A stretch of DNA of 64,000 bases from Voacanga thouarsii (lineage: Eukaryota; Streptophyta; Magnoliopsida; Gentianales; Apocynaceae). The stretch spans positions 1,038,809 through 1,102,808 of the forward strand of contig JANUWF010001273.1 of assembly GCA_026120185.1 (NCBI GenBank), read 5' to 3'. Positions within the stretch are counted from its first letter, which is position 1, and each line of letters opens with the position of its first letter. The notes beneath the pieces were generated by a model. That model was not told where the DNA came from. It made no database searches and worked only from the letters and a program-made list of their open reading frames with translations. A program made the translations under genes and the position numbers. Positions 1 to 9,575 of this stretch are shown here, in pieces.

Positions 1-1064
1 CCTGGGCAAGATCGCTACTTTGAGAGTCCAAAATTATGCTGTTTTCTTCCAGATTTTGTGCAGTACCTTAGCCATGTTTTTCCTCCATGAAGAAGGATGG
101 AAACCAGCCTTGAATACCCCTGAAACACCCCTTCCAGCTAGCTGCAAATTGGCTGGAAGTGGTAGCCGAAAGTCTGCCCAGAAATTTCGGTGCAGCGAAA
201 TTTTTGTGCAGGAAAATTTTCCAGCCTGTTTCCTATTTCTCCTCCGGCCGAAAACACCAACCTACTTCTGTCAAAACCTCCCTTAAACCACCATTAACAG
301 AGCTCCAATGGTTCCCCTGAGCTTCTGGACGAAAGGCAGCAATGGCTGTCCGAAAATCTCTCCAACAAATCCCTGCAATTTAGCTTGATTGGTTTCTAAA
401 ATTTCAGCCATCTTGTTTAGCAACTTTCCATAAAATCTTACACCATTGACCAGGCATCTTCATCACCATTTTGCACCTTAGTTTCGGCCATCATTAGCCT
501 CATTGAACCAGCTTTAATTCTTCAGAAAAGATGCACATTCAGTCGGCCATAGGAGACTTCAAAGCTGTCCAAATAATCAAGATATTCTTAGAATATCTAG
601 TTTCCAAATTCTCTTCCTAAAAATATTCTTCAAGGATTGTAACAACTAACCTTTCCTTTCCCTTCCAAATCAGAGAAACCATTCCCTAAACCCTACAGAA
701 TTTCGGCAGCCCTAATTCCACAGAAATTCAACAGCTCTCCCAACCTCCCTCTCTCGATTTTCTCTAGCCACCAAGAACACACACACTACACCCAGAACAC
801 CTACTACCTTCTTTCACCTAATACACCTTCAAACCACTTCAAACCCTCACGAAAATCTCCAGATTTGATCTACTCTTTACTGTGAATCCATCAACACCAT
901 TATTAACATCAAACTCCACAAATCATGTTACTACTTTGGATCAAAACCAGAAATTTTTGTGAAGGTCAAGAATATCTTCAAGGCAAATTTACTCTATCAA
1001 CTTCGTCTTCTTCAAACTTGATCTCCAATGAGAACTTATGTGAATGAACATACTAATGATCTCT

Positions 1065-1107
<43 letters not shown>

Positions 1108-3424
1108 GGCCCGAAATTCCCTCTCTTGGCCGAATGGTCTCTTTTTCCATGACCATGCTTTCGCCACCTCTCTTGGACAAGATTAGCCATCTAGGAGTTG
1201 AGATCTACTCTAAACTCTTTCAAAGCTTTCATCAACCAAGTAAGTACCTTCAATCCTTCTTTTAAACTCTAGAATAATGTCTCTAGGATGATGTTGTTAC
1301 AAGGTGGATGGTGGTAGGATTTGAGTATATATTTATTGTAGAGATTGAAGCATGAGCAACTGTATGATTGTGAAGAAGATGGGATTTATGCATGAAAGGT
1401 TTATCTTGGTTGATTGTATGTTGATTTGTGGTTTGATGCATGTCATAGGTAGTATTTGTGATAAAGTATGCTAGAGATTATGCCACCTTTGGCGTATAGG
1501 AGTTATATGCATGACTAGAATATTGAAGCCATGATCATGTTTATGCTAGTAAAGGTTAAATCATATCTTAATAAATTTAGATCTATGCCTATATGCAAGA
1601 TTTGGATGATTTAATGAATTGAAGGATTGTGTATGTTCTTGATTGAGGATGGCTATAGAAATTTGATCATGATCTAGTTGTCCCTAAAACTAATTTTCAC
1701 TTTATGCATAAAATACTCAATAAAATAATAGTGCTAGTATTTTTTGAAAAACCCTAGGAAGGGTAGATTTGGAATTATTATATATATAAATGATATTTTA
1801 GTCAAATAAATAACAATTTTGATAGAAAATAAAATAAATAAATATTATTTAAAATAAAGAGATCAATTAAAGCTTTATGAGAATGATTCATAATTAGTAA
1901 AATATTTACTAAATCAAAACCCTTAAGGATTTACTTATTATTTTCCAAGAAAGGCTTATTGAAATTAATCTCAACTAGTTTTAGCTATCAATTATTTTCT
2001 AATAACTAAACTATCATTAAATCACTATTGTACCTAGTACCATCTATGACTCTTTGATCAAATAAACTCTAAATCTTTCCTAACAAGGACTAAACTTTCA
2101 ACCTATTAGAATTTATTTCCCAAACCATTAATTATTTTAAATAACAAATTAAACTTAGCTTATAAACCTAATTAGTTGTTATTTTATCTTAAAGCTTGGG
2201 ACACTAGGATCATAGTAGTAGTGAATTGAATTGATTTAAAATTGAGGAAGTGGTTTGTGACTTGAAATTGATTAAGATTTGTATTTACCATGTGGGGTTA
2301 GATCAGCTGTTCGAGACCTTGTTGTTGTGAGCAAGAATCAGGTAAGCTCCTGCATAAAACCTATCGATGTGAAAGTATTTTCCTTATGGCAAGCTAAATG
2401 TGGAGTGTATGGACACTCGTTTATCTGAAGGCAATTGAGGGTTGAATTTGCTCTTTTTTTCCAACACTTAAATTATTTAAAAGTTACTGAGCAGATTTTC
2501 CAAACTTAAAACTCTTTCTAAAATTGATTGTTCCCAAAACTTTGGAAACCCTCAAATTACTATTTTCATGAAGAGCAATGCTTTGTTCATTTTATCCCAA
2601 GTGGAAAACATCGTTGAGTACTCCATAAGGGTGGACTACTAGGACTAGGTTTTGAAGGGGTAGGGTAAGTCTCTTAGTAGGTGGCCACTTCTGAGGGGTG
2701 AGTCCTTCCCGGATAAGATGTCAGTCCAGTGAGTCGTGCTGGTCCGAGCTAGCAGTTTGTTTTCAGTCAAGTGACTGTGTTTTACCGGAATGGACACCCG
2801 GTTATTGTTTGAGTATAGAAAAGGAAGTGTATCTTCCCCAGTAGGACGATCACCTACTTTTGTCAGTCTGCACAAAGTGTCGGCATTCTGACTGGTTATG
2901 GGGCCCAACGTGTGGTAACCCATATCCCTTTCTTTCGAGTGGTTGATTTCATTACTTATGTACGGCTAGATAAGCCAAAACGCCACTCTTGCTTTGACTA
3001 ATGTTTGATGCTTGCCATTATTTCTCTTGTAAAGGTTTCACACTTTGCATCCATGAACTGGTTTCAATAAACACCCAAAGCACACACAGACTTACTGAGA
3101 TTTCTATCTCATCACCTTTTCATCATGATTTTAGGATGATCCTGCTGTGGAGTTGAGTGGCTAGTAACATCTGCTTTGGAAGAGAATGTGTCTTTTGATT
3201 TTATGTATTGCTTTGGGGAGACGAGAGTGGATAGTTTTATTTATGGTTTTGTTTTGGAATTTCATGGATTTACTCTTGGAGTATATTGGGTTGTAATAAA
3301 TTTTTAAGTTAAGTATTTTTTTATTTCAACAATTTTATTTATGTGACGTAGTTATAAACGCCCCTTGTCCTTTAGACGGGGCGACATCCCCGGCCCTGGC
3401 GGGCCTAGGCTTCGGGGTGTTACA
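1..3424 (+). repeat. 5' LTR of element A1 (family A), left end outside window
   Basis: This is the long terminal repeat upstream of A1. Its right end reads GGGGTGTTACA and is followed two bases later by a PBS. The first bases align with about 47778 in the solo LTR at 46884-49869, so roughly 890 bp of the LTR lies upstream of the window and the full LTR would be near 4.3 kb. It holds a CT microsatellite, an AT-rich block at about 1740-2280, and a GC-rich end at 3358-3424 containing GACGGGGCGACATCCC. It probably carries the promoter and polyadenylation signals of the element. I see no host gene in it; the short reading frames here are not coding. Confidence 0.88.
1069..1105. repeat. (CT)n microsatellite inside LTR A
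   Basis: A 37-bp pure CT run. It lies at the position that carries CT/GA runs of other lengths in the other family-A LTRs (44258-44304, 48845-48863, 52881-52889), so it belongs to the LTR family and is not an independent event. Confidence 0.97.
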
Positions 3425-3426
3425 AG

Positions 3427-3438
3427 TGGTATCAGAGA
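3427..3438 (+). promoter_or_regulatory. Primer-binding site of A1 (iMet tRNA type)
   Basis: TGGTATCAGAGA starts two bases after the LTR end. It matches the usual plant site TGGTATCAGAGC, complementary to the initiator tRNA-Met 3' end, except for the last base. It would prime minus-strand DNA synthesis. Confidence 0.9.
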
Positions 3439-3522
3439 CTAGGTTATAGGCAAATATTGATGATTTGTGATTTATTTATTTAAGTTTAAATCTTATCTAA
3501 CCTATCTTGTTGATGCTGTAGG

Positions 3523-4032
3523 ATGGTTAGACTGCTTAGGACAGCAAGGAAAGGGCAGCAGTGGCACCCGCCTTACTATCTAGACCAGGAGGACCTTCCT
3601 GTTCCCCAACCTACCCCTCAGCCAGTTGTCCCTATAGAGGATAACAATGATGTCGAGGTTATCCCTATGGAGGATAGCAGTGATAATGAGTTTGACCATA
3701 TGGAGGATAGCAGTGAGGACGAGGTCCAAATCCTAGAGCCACCTCCAATCCCGGTGATAGATGATGTGATGATAGTGGAGCCTGAACCCCACCCTCCTAA
3801 TCCCGAAGTGTATTTAGCAGCAGCTAGTGATGACCCAGGGGAGATAAACTATGAGTCTCCACCCAGGCCTTCTTTCATTCCTTTCTTCAGCTGAGTTGAG
3901 GCCGGAGAGAGTTCTAGGCACCCTGGGAAGGAGCCAATGGAGGGATTTGCTAGCGGGGATGGAGTAGATTTTTCTAAGAACACTGGGGGTTGGTTGTATG
4001 AGGCTGATGATGAGGGTTCGGATGAGGATTAG
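3523..4032 (+). pseudogene. Small acidic ORF upstream of gag in A1 (ORF0-like)
   Basis: An open frame starts with MVRLLRTARKG and runs to a TGA at 3892-3894, then continues in the same frame to TAG at 4030-4032 (about 170 codons). After a short basic N-terminus it is rich in Asp, Glu and Pro, with repeats such as MEDSSDNE and MEDSSEDE. It sits between PBS and gag and is separate from gag, whose ATG is at 4292. Equivalent acidic frames occupy the same position in A2 (50082-50615) and B (36518-37191). I do not recognise a domain. It could be a leader protein or a nucleocapsid-like acidic partner; that is inference. Conservation of composition and position in three elements supports a real ORF more than chance. 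Confidence 0.65.
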
Positions 4033-4291
4033 AGAACTAAGAGTTATTTTGTTTTAGATGGATATTTATTTGTTGTCTTTCGAGAACTAGTATGTCAAAG
4101 ATTTTCAATTTTATGTTCCATTCACAACTTTGGATTTATGCAAGTCAATTTTTGAAATCAAAATTTTTGAGCAATCCTTTAAATAAGTTGCATCTGACTT
4201 CTTTCTACTCATACTTGGCTATGTATGCTTGCGCCACTAAAATAATTTGATACTTGAGTGCATACATTTAACATCTGGGGTATGGTATAGA

Positions 4292-5410
4292 ATGGCACCC
4301 AAGAGACATGCAGCTTCTTCAGCCAGAAGGATTCCGGAAGTAGGCCGGGTAGCACCGGAAGTTGAAACCAAACAGATGCAATCACCCCATCAGGGTAATG
4401 GACAAAGTGATCCCGAGATGGGCATGGGGTCTGATTCCCCAGTAGATGTGTCAATGGGCCAGGCACTCAATAAAGTGGTCGAGATTCTTCAGACGCTGAC
4501 CGAGCGAAGGCACCCTAGAGGGGAAGACGAGGCATTGGAGAAATTCTTAAAGTTCCAACCGCCCATCTTTATAGGTGAAGCTGAGCAAGGCCAGAAGGCC
4601 AAGCAATGGGTCGAACAAATAGAAGACATTTTCGCAATGCTCCAGTATTCGGAAGAGCGGATGGTTAAGTTTACAGCTTTTCGATTGAGAGGGCCAGCTC
4701 GAGCATGGTAGCAGCGGGTCCAAGAGGACTGGGTGATGGATGAGCAAGAATGGTCGTGGTCCAACTTCGTTGAAGCCTTCAGGGCTGAGTACATCCCTCA
4801 GTGTATTGTGGAGAAGCGGGAGGACGAATTTCAGAATCTGAAGCAGGGGAGCATGTTAGTGGCTCAATACGTAGCGCAATTCACGCAATTGTCGAAGTAC
4901 TGCCGAAGGTTGGTCGACACCGAGCAGAACAGGACGAGGCAGTTCGTTAAGGGGCTGAGACCGGATCTAAGGAGGGCATTGGCACCTGCTCCACCGACAA
5001 CTTATTCGGGGGCTATGGATGCAGCTACTCGCACGGAGAACGAGGACCGCAGCAAGATGGCGGCCAAGCTTTTCCAGCTTCCAAGGCAGCAGCAGGGACA
5101 TTTCTCGAGGCCGCAACTTCACAAGCGCCCTGCTAACCAGCAATAGCAGAACCGGGGAAAGCAAGCCCGGACAGCACCAGTTGGACCTGCGCCAAACCTC
5201 CCGACATGCAGGCAGTGTGGGAAGAAAGGCCACACTGAGAGAAATTGCTGGTCCAAGGGTGGAGATAGAAAGTGCTACCACTGTGGTGACCCGAACCACC
5301 TGAGGAATAGCTGCCCCAAGTTGCACCGGGTCGGGCAAGGAAACCCGGCTTAGAACCCGGGTCCCAACCGAGCCAACGCCACTGGAGCATCCAGAGTGGA
5401 GCATCGAAGC
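4292..5410 (+). pseudogene. gag: gag of element A1, with in-frame stops
   Basis: Gag would form the virus-like particle and bind RNA. The ATG at 4292 begins MAPKRHAASSARR. The capsid region has LEKFLKFQPPIF near codons 85-96 and a central stretch typical of the plant retrotransposon gag family. Two CCHC zinc knuckles follow: CRQCGKKGHTERNC (about 5206-5247) and CYHCGDPNHLRNSC (about 5269-5310). The frame is broken by TAG at 4709-4711 (after RARAW), TAG at 5144-5146 (after ANQQ) and TAG near 5350, each explained by one C-to-T or G-to-A change. A frameshift near 5405 separates it from protease. Same strand and order as the pol that follows. Confidence 0.9.
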
Positions 5411-5925
5411 CGCAAGTGAAGGCCAAGGTATTCGCTCTCAACAGAGAGGAAGTTGGGGCTGATGCAGCGGTGGTAGAAGGTACGTTCACTATTTAAGGAC
5501 ATTCCATTAATGCTTTGATTGATCCTGGCTCTACTCATTCCTATATAAACAAGTTGTGTGCATATCATTTGGGATGAGATGGAGTGGAGCTACCTTTCAT
5601 TTTAGAGGTAAGCACACATTTGGGGAAAATGGTGCAAGCGGATCGGTTTGTGAGGGATTGTAAGATTAAGGTGGGGAGAGAAAATCTGGAGGGAGATTTG
5701 ATTGTGTTAGACATTGAGGATTATGACTTGATTTTGGGGATAGACTGGTTAGCCAAGCATGGGGCTAGAGTAGACTATAAAAATAAGTCAGTTCAGTTCG
5801 TCAGGCCAGGTTATGATGTGTTAGAATTTAATGGCAAAAGAGTGAAAGAGCTAAAGTACTTGATTGCTGGGGCTAAGGCCCGGAGGTTGTTAAGGCAAGG
5901 ATGTCAGGGTTATCTGGCTTACGTG
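5411..5925 (+). pseudogene. pol: Aspartic protease region of A1 pol
   Basis: After a frame change, the region encodes VFALNREEVGADAAVVEG and, past a TAA in TFTI*GHS, ALIDPGSTHSYI, which is the protease active-site segment (D-P-G-S in place of the commoner D-S-G-A). From 5584 an uninterrupted frame gives the rest of the protease, including [18 protein letters not shown], a hallmark of the end of plant gypsy proteases. The protease would cut Gag-Pol. The stop upstream means the domain is not made as one piece. Confidence 0.82.
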
Positions 5926-6950
5926 ATGAACAAGCCTAAGGACCAGTGTACTCTGGAGGACACAGAAGTGGTAAAGGATTTTCCCGATGTATTCCCAGCG
6001 GAGCTTGATTCTCTACCTCCTGGCCGAGACGTGGAATTCACAATAGACTTAGTTCCCGGAACAGAACCAGTATCGCGGACTCCATACAGGATGGCACCGG
6101 CAGATTTGAAAGAGTTGAAAGAGCAGTTGGAGGAGTTAGTAGGACAAGGCTATATCAGACCGAGCACGTCGCCCTGGGGAGCGCTTGTGCTATTTGTAAA
6201 GAAGAAACACGGGACCTTGAGGCTATGCATCGACTACCGAGGGCTGAACAATTTAACGATTAAGAACAAGTACCCCCTCCCACTAATTGACGAGTTGTTT
6301 GATCAGCTGCAAGGATCCAGTTGCTATTGCAAGTTGGATCTGAGGCAAGGTTACTACCAGGTGCGGATAAGAGAAGACGATATTCCCAAGACAGCCTTTA
6401 ACACCAGCGATGGACATTACGAGTCCGTGGTGATGCTGTTTGGGGTAACTAACGCTCCAGCAGTGTTCATGGACCTAATGCACCGAGTATTCTGACCCTA
6501 TCTGGATAAGTTTGTGTTGGTCTTCATCGACGATATTTTGATCTACTCCAAGAGTCCGGAGGAGCATGCGGGGCATCTGAGGCTCGTGTTGGAGAAATTG
6601 CGGGAGCACAAGCTGTATGCCAAATTCAGCAAGTGCGAATTCTGGCTAGACAGTGTGGCATTCCTTGGCCATGTGGTGACCAAGGAAGGAATCAAGGTAG
6701 ATCTGGCAAAGGTCGAGGCGGTATCAGACTGGAAGCAGCCGGAGAATATTACTGAGATCCGGAGTTTCTTGGGATTGGCCGGATACTACTGAAGATTTAT
6801 CAAGGGATTCTCGATGCTCGCATCGCCAATGACCCATTTGTTAAGGAAGGATGTTCCGTTTGTGTGGAACGAAAAATGCAAGAAAAGTTTCCAAGAATTA
6901 AAGAAGAGACTGATGACAACACCGGTATTAAGTCTACCGGAGGAAGGCAA
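5926..6950 (+). pseudogene. pol: Reverse transcriptase of A1 pol
   Basis: An open stretch to 6495 carries the RT fingers and palm: [48 protein letters not shown] and [17 protein letters not shown] at 6493-6495 interrupts HRVF*PYLDKF. Reading resumes with the catalytic [11 protein letters not shown] (about 6520-6550) and [13 protein letters not shown]. Another TGA is at 6790-6792 in GYY*RFIKGFS. Both stops fit CGA to TGA changes. All RT motifs are present, so the copy decayed by point mutations and not by gross deletion. The lineage signal is Tekay/Del-type chromovirus. Confidence 0.93.
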
Positions 6951-7570
6951 ACCTTAGGCGCTATACACCGATGCTTCGAAAGAAGGATTGGGAGCGGTGT
7001 TGATGCAAGAGAGGAAAGTAATTACTTATGCTTCTCGGAAGCTAAGACCCTATGAAGTGATCTACCCCACTCACGATTTGGAGCTGGCAGCTATAGTGTT
7101 CGCCCTAGAGAAATGGCAACACTACTTGTATGGAGCCGAGTCCGAGGTGTTCACCGATCATAAGAGTCTGAAGTATATCTTCACTTAGAAGGATTTGAAC
7201 TTAAGGCAATGAAGGTGGATGGAATTCTTGGAGGAATACCATTGCCCGATCAACTACCATTCCGGGAAGGCCAACGTTGTGGCAGACGCCCTAAGCAGAA
7301 AAGTTGGAATGGCTAGACTGAAGGTGCAAGAGATGCAAGTAGTTCAGGATGTATTGGACAGAAGGGTGGAGGTACAAGACAAAAGAATCATCATCAACAA
7401 TTTGAAATTGGTGCCAGATTTGAAGTAAGAAATAGTGGAAGCTCAGTGAAGCAATGCTGAGTTTCAAATTTTCAAGGATAAGGAACTTAAGCGACCGGTC
7501 AGCGAATTTCGTCATGATGAGGCAGGAACTCTTCATTTCAAAGACTGATTGTATGTACCCGGGGAGCAGC
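6951..7570 (+). pseudogene. pol: RNase H and connection region of A1 pol
   Basis: From about 6958 the frame encodes [16 protein letters not shown] (RNase H start with its catalytic Asp), then [28 protein letters not shown] and ADALSRK near 7290, which ends this domain in plant gypsy elements. Stops at 6955 (TAG), about 7186 (TAG before KDLN), about 7210 (TGA before RWME) and about 7448 (TGA) are mostly explained by C-to-T changes. The domain would remove the RNA strand after first-strand synthesis. Confidence 0.9.
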
Positions 7571-8660
7571 AATTAAAGGACTGAATTTTAGAGGAGGCGC
7601 ACAAGAGCAAGTACGCCATTCATCCGGGAGAGGTCAAGATGTATCAGGATTTGAAGAGAGCATACTGGTGGCCTGGAATGAAGCGAGATGTGTTCAAGTA
7701 CGTCTCGACATGTCTTACCTGTCAGAAAGTTAAATCGGAGCATAAGAAGTCAGCAGGACTATTACAGCCATTGCCAGTGCCAGTGCCGGAATAGAAATGG
7801 GAGGAGGTGACTATGGATTTCGTCACCGGGCTTCCCATGTCAAAGACCCAGAAGGACGCCATATGGGTGGTGGTGGATCGACTGACCAAGTCGGCCCACT
7901 TCATCCCGGTAAATGTGAGGGATTCCATGGAGAAGCTGGCTCAGACATATGTTCGAGAAGTAGTCTGACTTCATGGAGTACCTTCGAGCATTGTGTCAGA
8001 TCAAGACCCGAGGTTTACTTCTCGTTTTTTGAGAAAATTCCAGGAGGCAATGGGATCGAATTTGAAATTCAGTACTACGATGCATCCGCAGACCGATGGG
8101 CAATTAGAAAGGGTGATCCAAATATTGGAAGATATGTTGAGAGCCTGTGTCCTGGATTTCGGGGATAAGTGGATCGAGTGTGTACCGTATGCCAAGCTAT
8201 CTTATAACAACAGCTATCAGGGCTCGATTGGGATGGCACCGTACGAGGCTTTGTATGGGCGCAAGTGTTAAGTACCATTGTGTTAGAGTTGGACGGAAGA
8301 TGGTCATATGAGCAAAACCAGAGAGGTCTGTGTCCAAGAAATGTTGGATAAAGTGAAACTGATTCGGGAAAGGTTAAAGGCGGCTCAGAGCTGGCAAAAG
8401 AGCTATGCGGACAATCGGAAAAGGGATCTACAATTTCAAGTTGGGGATCGTGTATTTTTTAAGCTGACACCGAATAGGGGAATTTTGAAGCATCCAAAGG
8501 GCGGAAAGTTGAATCCGAGATATTTGGGGCTGTTTTTTATTAATGAAAGGATTGGACCGGTAGCTTACCGATTAGACCTGCCGGATGGGTTGACGGGTAT
8601 CCACGATGTGTTCCATATGTAGTAGTTGAAGAAGTATAATGCGGATCCCGGTCATATATT
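7571..8660 (+). pseudogene. pol: Integrase of A1 pol
   Basis: The zinc-binding H2C2 domain is at about 7592-7735 ([26 protein letters not shown]). The D,D-35-E core has MDFVTGLPMSKTQ near 7810, VSDQDPRFTSRFL near 7996 and DGQLERVIQ near 8095-8120. The C-terminal part includes GDRVFFKLTP and YLGLFFINERIGPVAYRLDL, a GPY/F-like module, then IHDVFH near 8605. Stops occur at about 7793 (TAG in PE*KWE), 7967 (TGA before LHGVPS), 8269 (TAA), 8285 (TAG) and 8621-8626 (two TAGs). The domain would insert the cDNA into host DNA. Complete domain order, but not translatable. Confidence 0.92.
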
Positions 8661-8690
8661 GAATGATGAACTGTTGGTGTTGCAACCAGA

Positions 8691-8858
8691 CTTAAGCTAC
8701 GTGGAGAAACCTGTGCGGATATTGGACCGCAGTGTCAAGACCATAAGGAATAAGCAAATACCGATGGTTAAGATTCAGTGGGAGCACCATGGCACGTAGG
8801 GATGCCACATGGGAATCAGAAGAATGGGTAAAGCGGAAGTATCCCGAGCTGAAATAGA
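8691..8858 (+). pseudogene. pol: Chromodomain at the C-terminus of A1 pol
   Basis: The frame encodes VEKPVRILDRSVKTI and IPMVKIQWEHHG, followed by a frameshift around 8795. The next frame carries ATWESEEWVKRKYPEL. This is the pattern of the chromodomain that ends Tekay/Del chromovirus integrases and is thought to direct insertion into particular chromatin. The same pattern is found in B (about 31810-32000) and A2 (about 57300-57440). Confidence 0.8.
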
Positions 8859-8890
8859 GGTATGCTTGAATTTCGGGACGAAATTCTTCT

Positions 8891-8903
8891 AAGGAGGGGA
8901 GGA
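8891..8903 (+). promoter_or_regulatory. Polypurine tract of A1
   Basis: AAGGAGGGGAGGA lies directly before the 3' LTR start TGTGAAACCCC. It would prime plus-strand synthesis. A2 has a near-identical tract at 57927-57939 and B has TAAGGAGGGGAGAA on the minus strand. Confidence 0.92.
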
Positions 8904-9575
8904 TGTGAAACCCCAATCAAAACCAACCTTAGAGTAAGGGGGTTTGGATGCATATCATGCTTTATTTCATGATTAAATACGTTTTCATATGATTTTATGT
9001 GCTTTAGATTTTAGTTTTATTGTTTTGAAGTCTTGTTGGTGAGTATTGTGTGAGAGGGGCAAAACGGTAATTTTTGCCCGAGGTGAAAATTGGGAGATAG
9101 CTTGTGGAAGGAATAGGAATTAATTTTCTTGTAAACATAGCAACAAGAGTGGTTGTGGTTTAGTGGTTAGAGCCTTAGAATTAATTCTTGAAGTCTTGCG
9201 TTCAAATTCCATCATAGAAGCTTTAGTTTGATTAAAATTTTATTTTTGCTTGGGGAGGATTAGTTTCGGCCTTAAGGGCCTAGATCAAGGGGTGATAATG
9301 ACCTAGGAGAGACATGTTAGGAGAATTCCCATTTCACTCATTTGCCCTACTCGAAATTCTTAAAGGGAATTCATTCTCCATTGATATTTAGATTTTCTTA
9401 ATTTTCAACTCCTTAGTTTGATCAAGGTGTTCTATCCTTTTTCTTTCCAGAAAATTCAGTAAAGTGCTGAGGTCTTTTGGGATCAAAATATCTTGGTAAA
9501 ACACTTCTTATGGCCTAGAAAATATGGAAGAGTTGTGGGAAATTCCAAGAGGAAAATCCCTCTAGTAAGCTTTCT
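8904..9575 (+). repeat. 3' LTR of A1, family-A part
   Basis: The repeat starts TGTGAAACCCC right after the PPT and follows the family-A LTR (compare 46884 and 50938 onward) up to about GTAAGCTTTCT. There it changes to family-B sequence. About 670 bp are of A type. It contains the tRNA-like element at 9151-9215. The corresponding part of the 5' LTR is outside the window, so the two LTRs of A1 cannot be compared here. Confidence 0.88.
9151..9215 (+). promoter_or_regulatory. tRNA-like A-box/B-box in the A1 3' LTR
   Basis: TGGTTTAGTGG at 9156-9166 fits an RNA polymerase III A box and GTTCAAATTCC at 9200-9210 fits a B box; the starts are 44 bp apart. T-runs follow within about 25 bp. It is 252 bp from the LTR start, the same place as in the other family-A LTRs. 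No complete tRNA cloverleaf was recognised. Confidence 0.6.

Noticed and set aside
989..1265. Frames on both strands with Arg-Glu or Ser-Leu repeats
   Set aside because: They are translations of the CT microsatellite inside an LTR, with no other coding signal.
4967..5489. Long antisense frames opposite gag of A1
   Set aside because: They mirror the real gag frame, which has zinc knuckles and family motifs; the antisense products match nothing recognisable.
9151..9215. A functional tRNA gene
   Set aside because: A and B boxes are present, but I cannot build an acceptor stem and anticodon arm; it is repeated in every LTR copy, so it is a tRNA-like LTR element at most.
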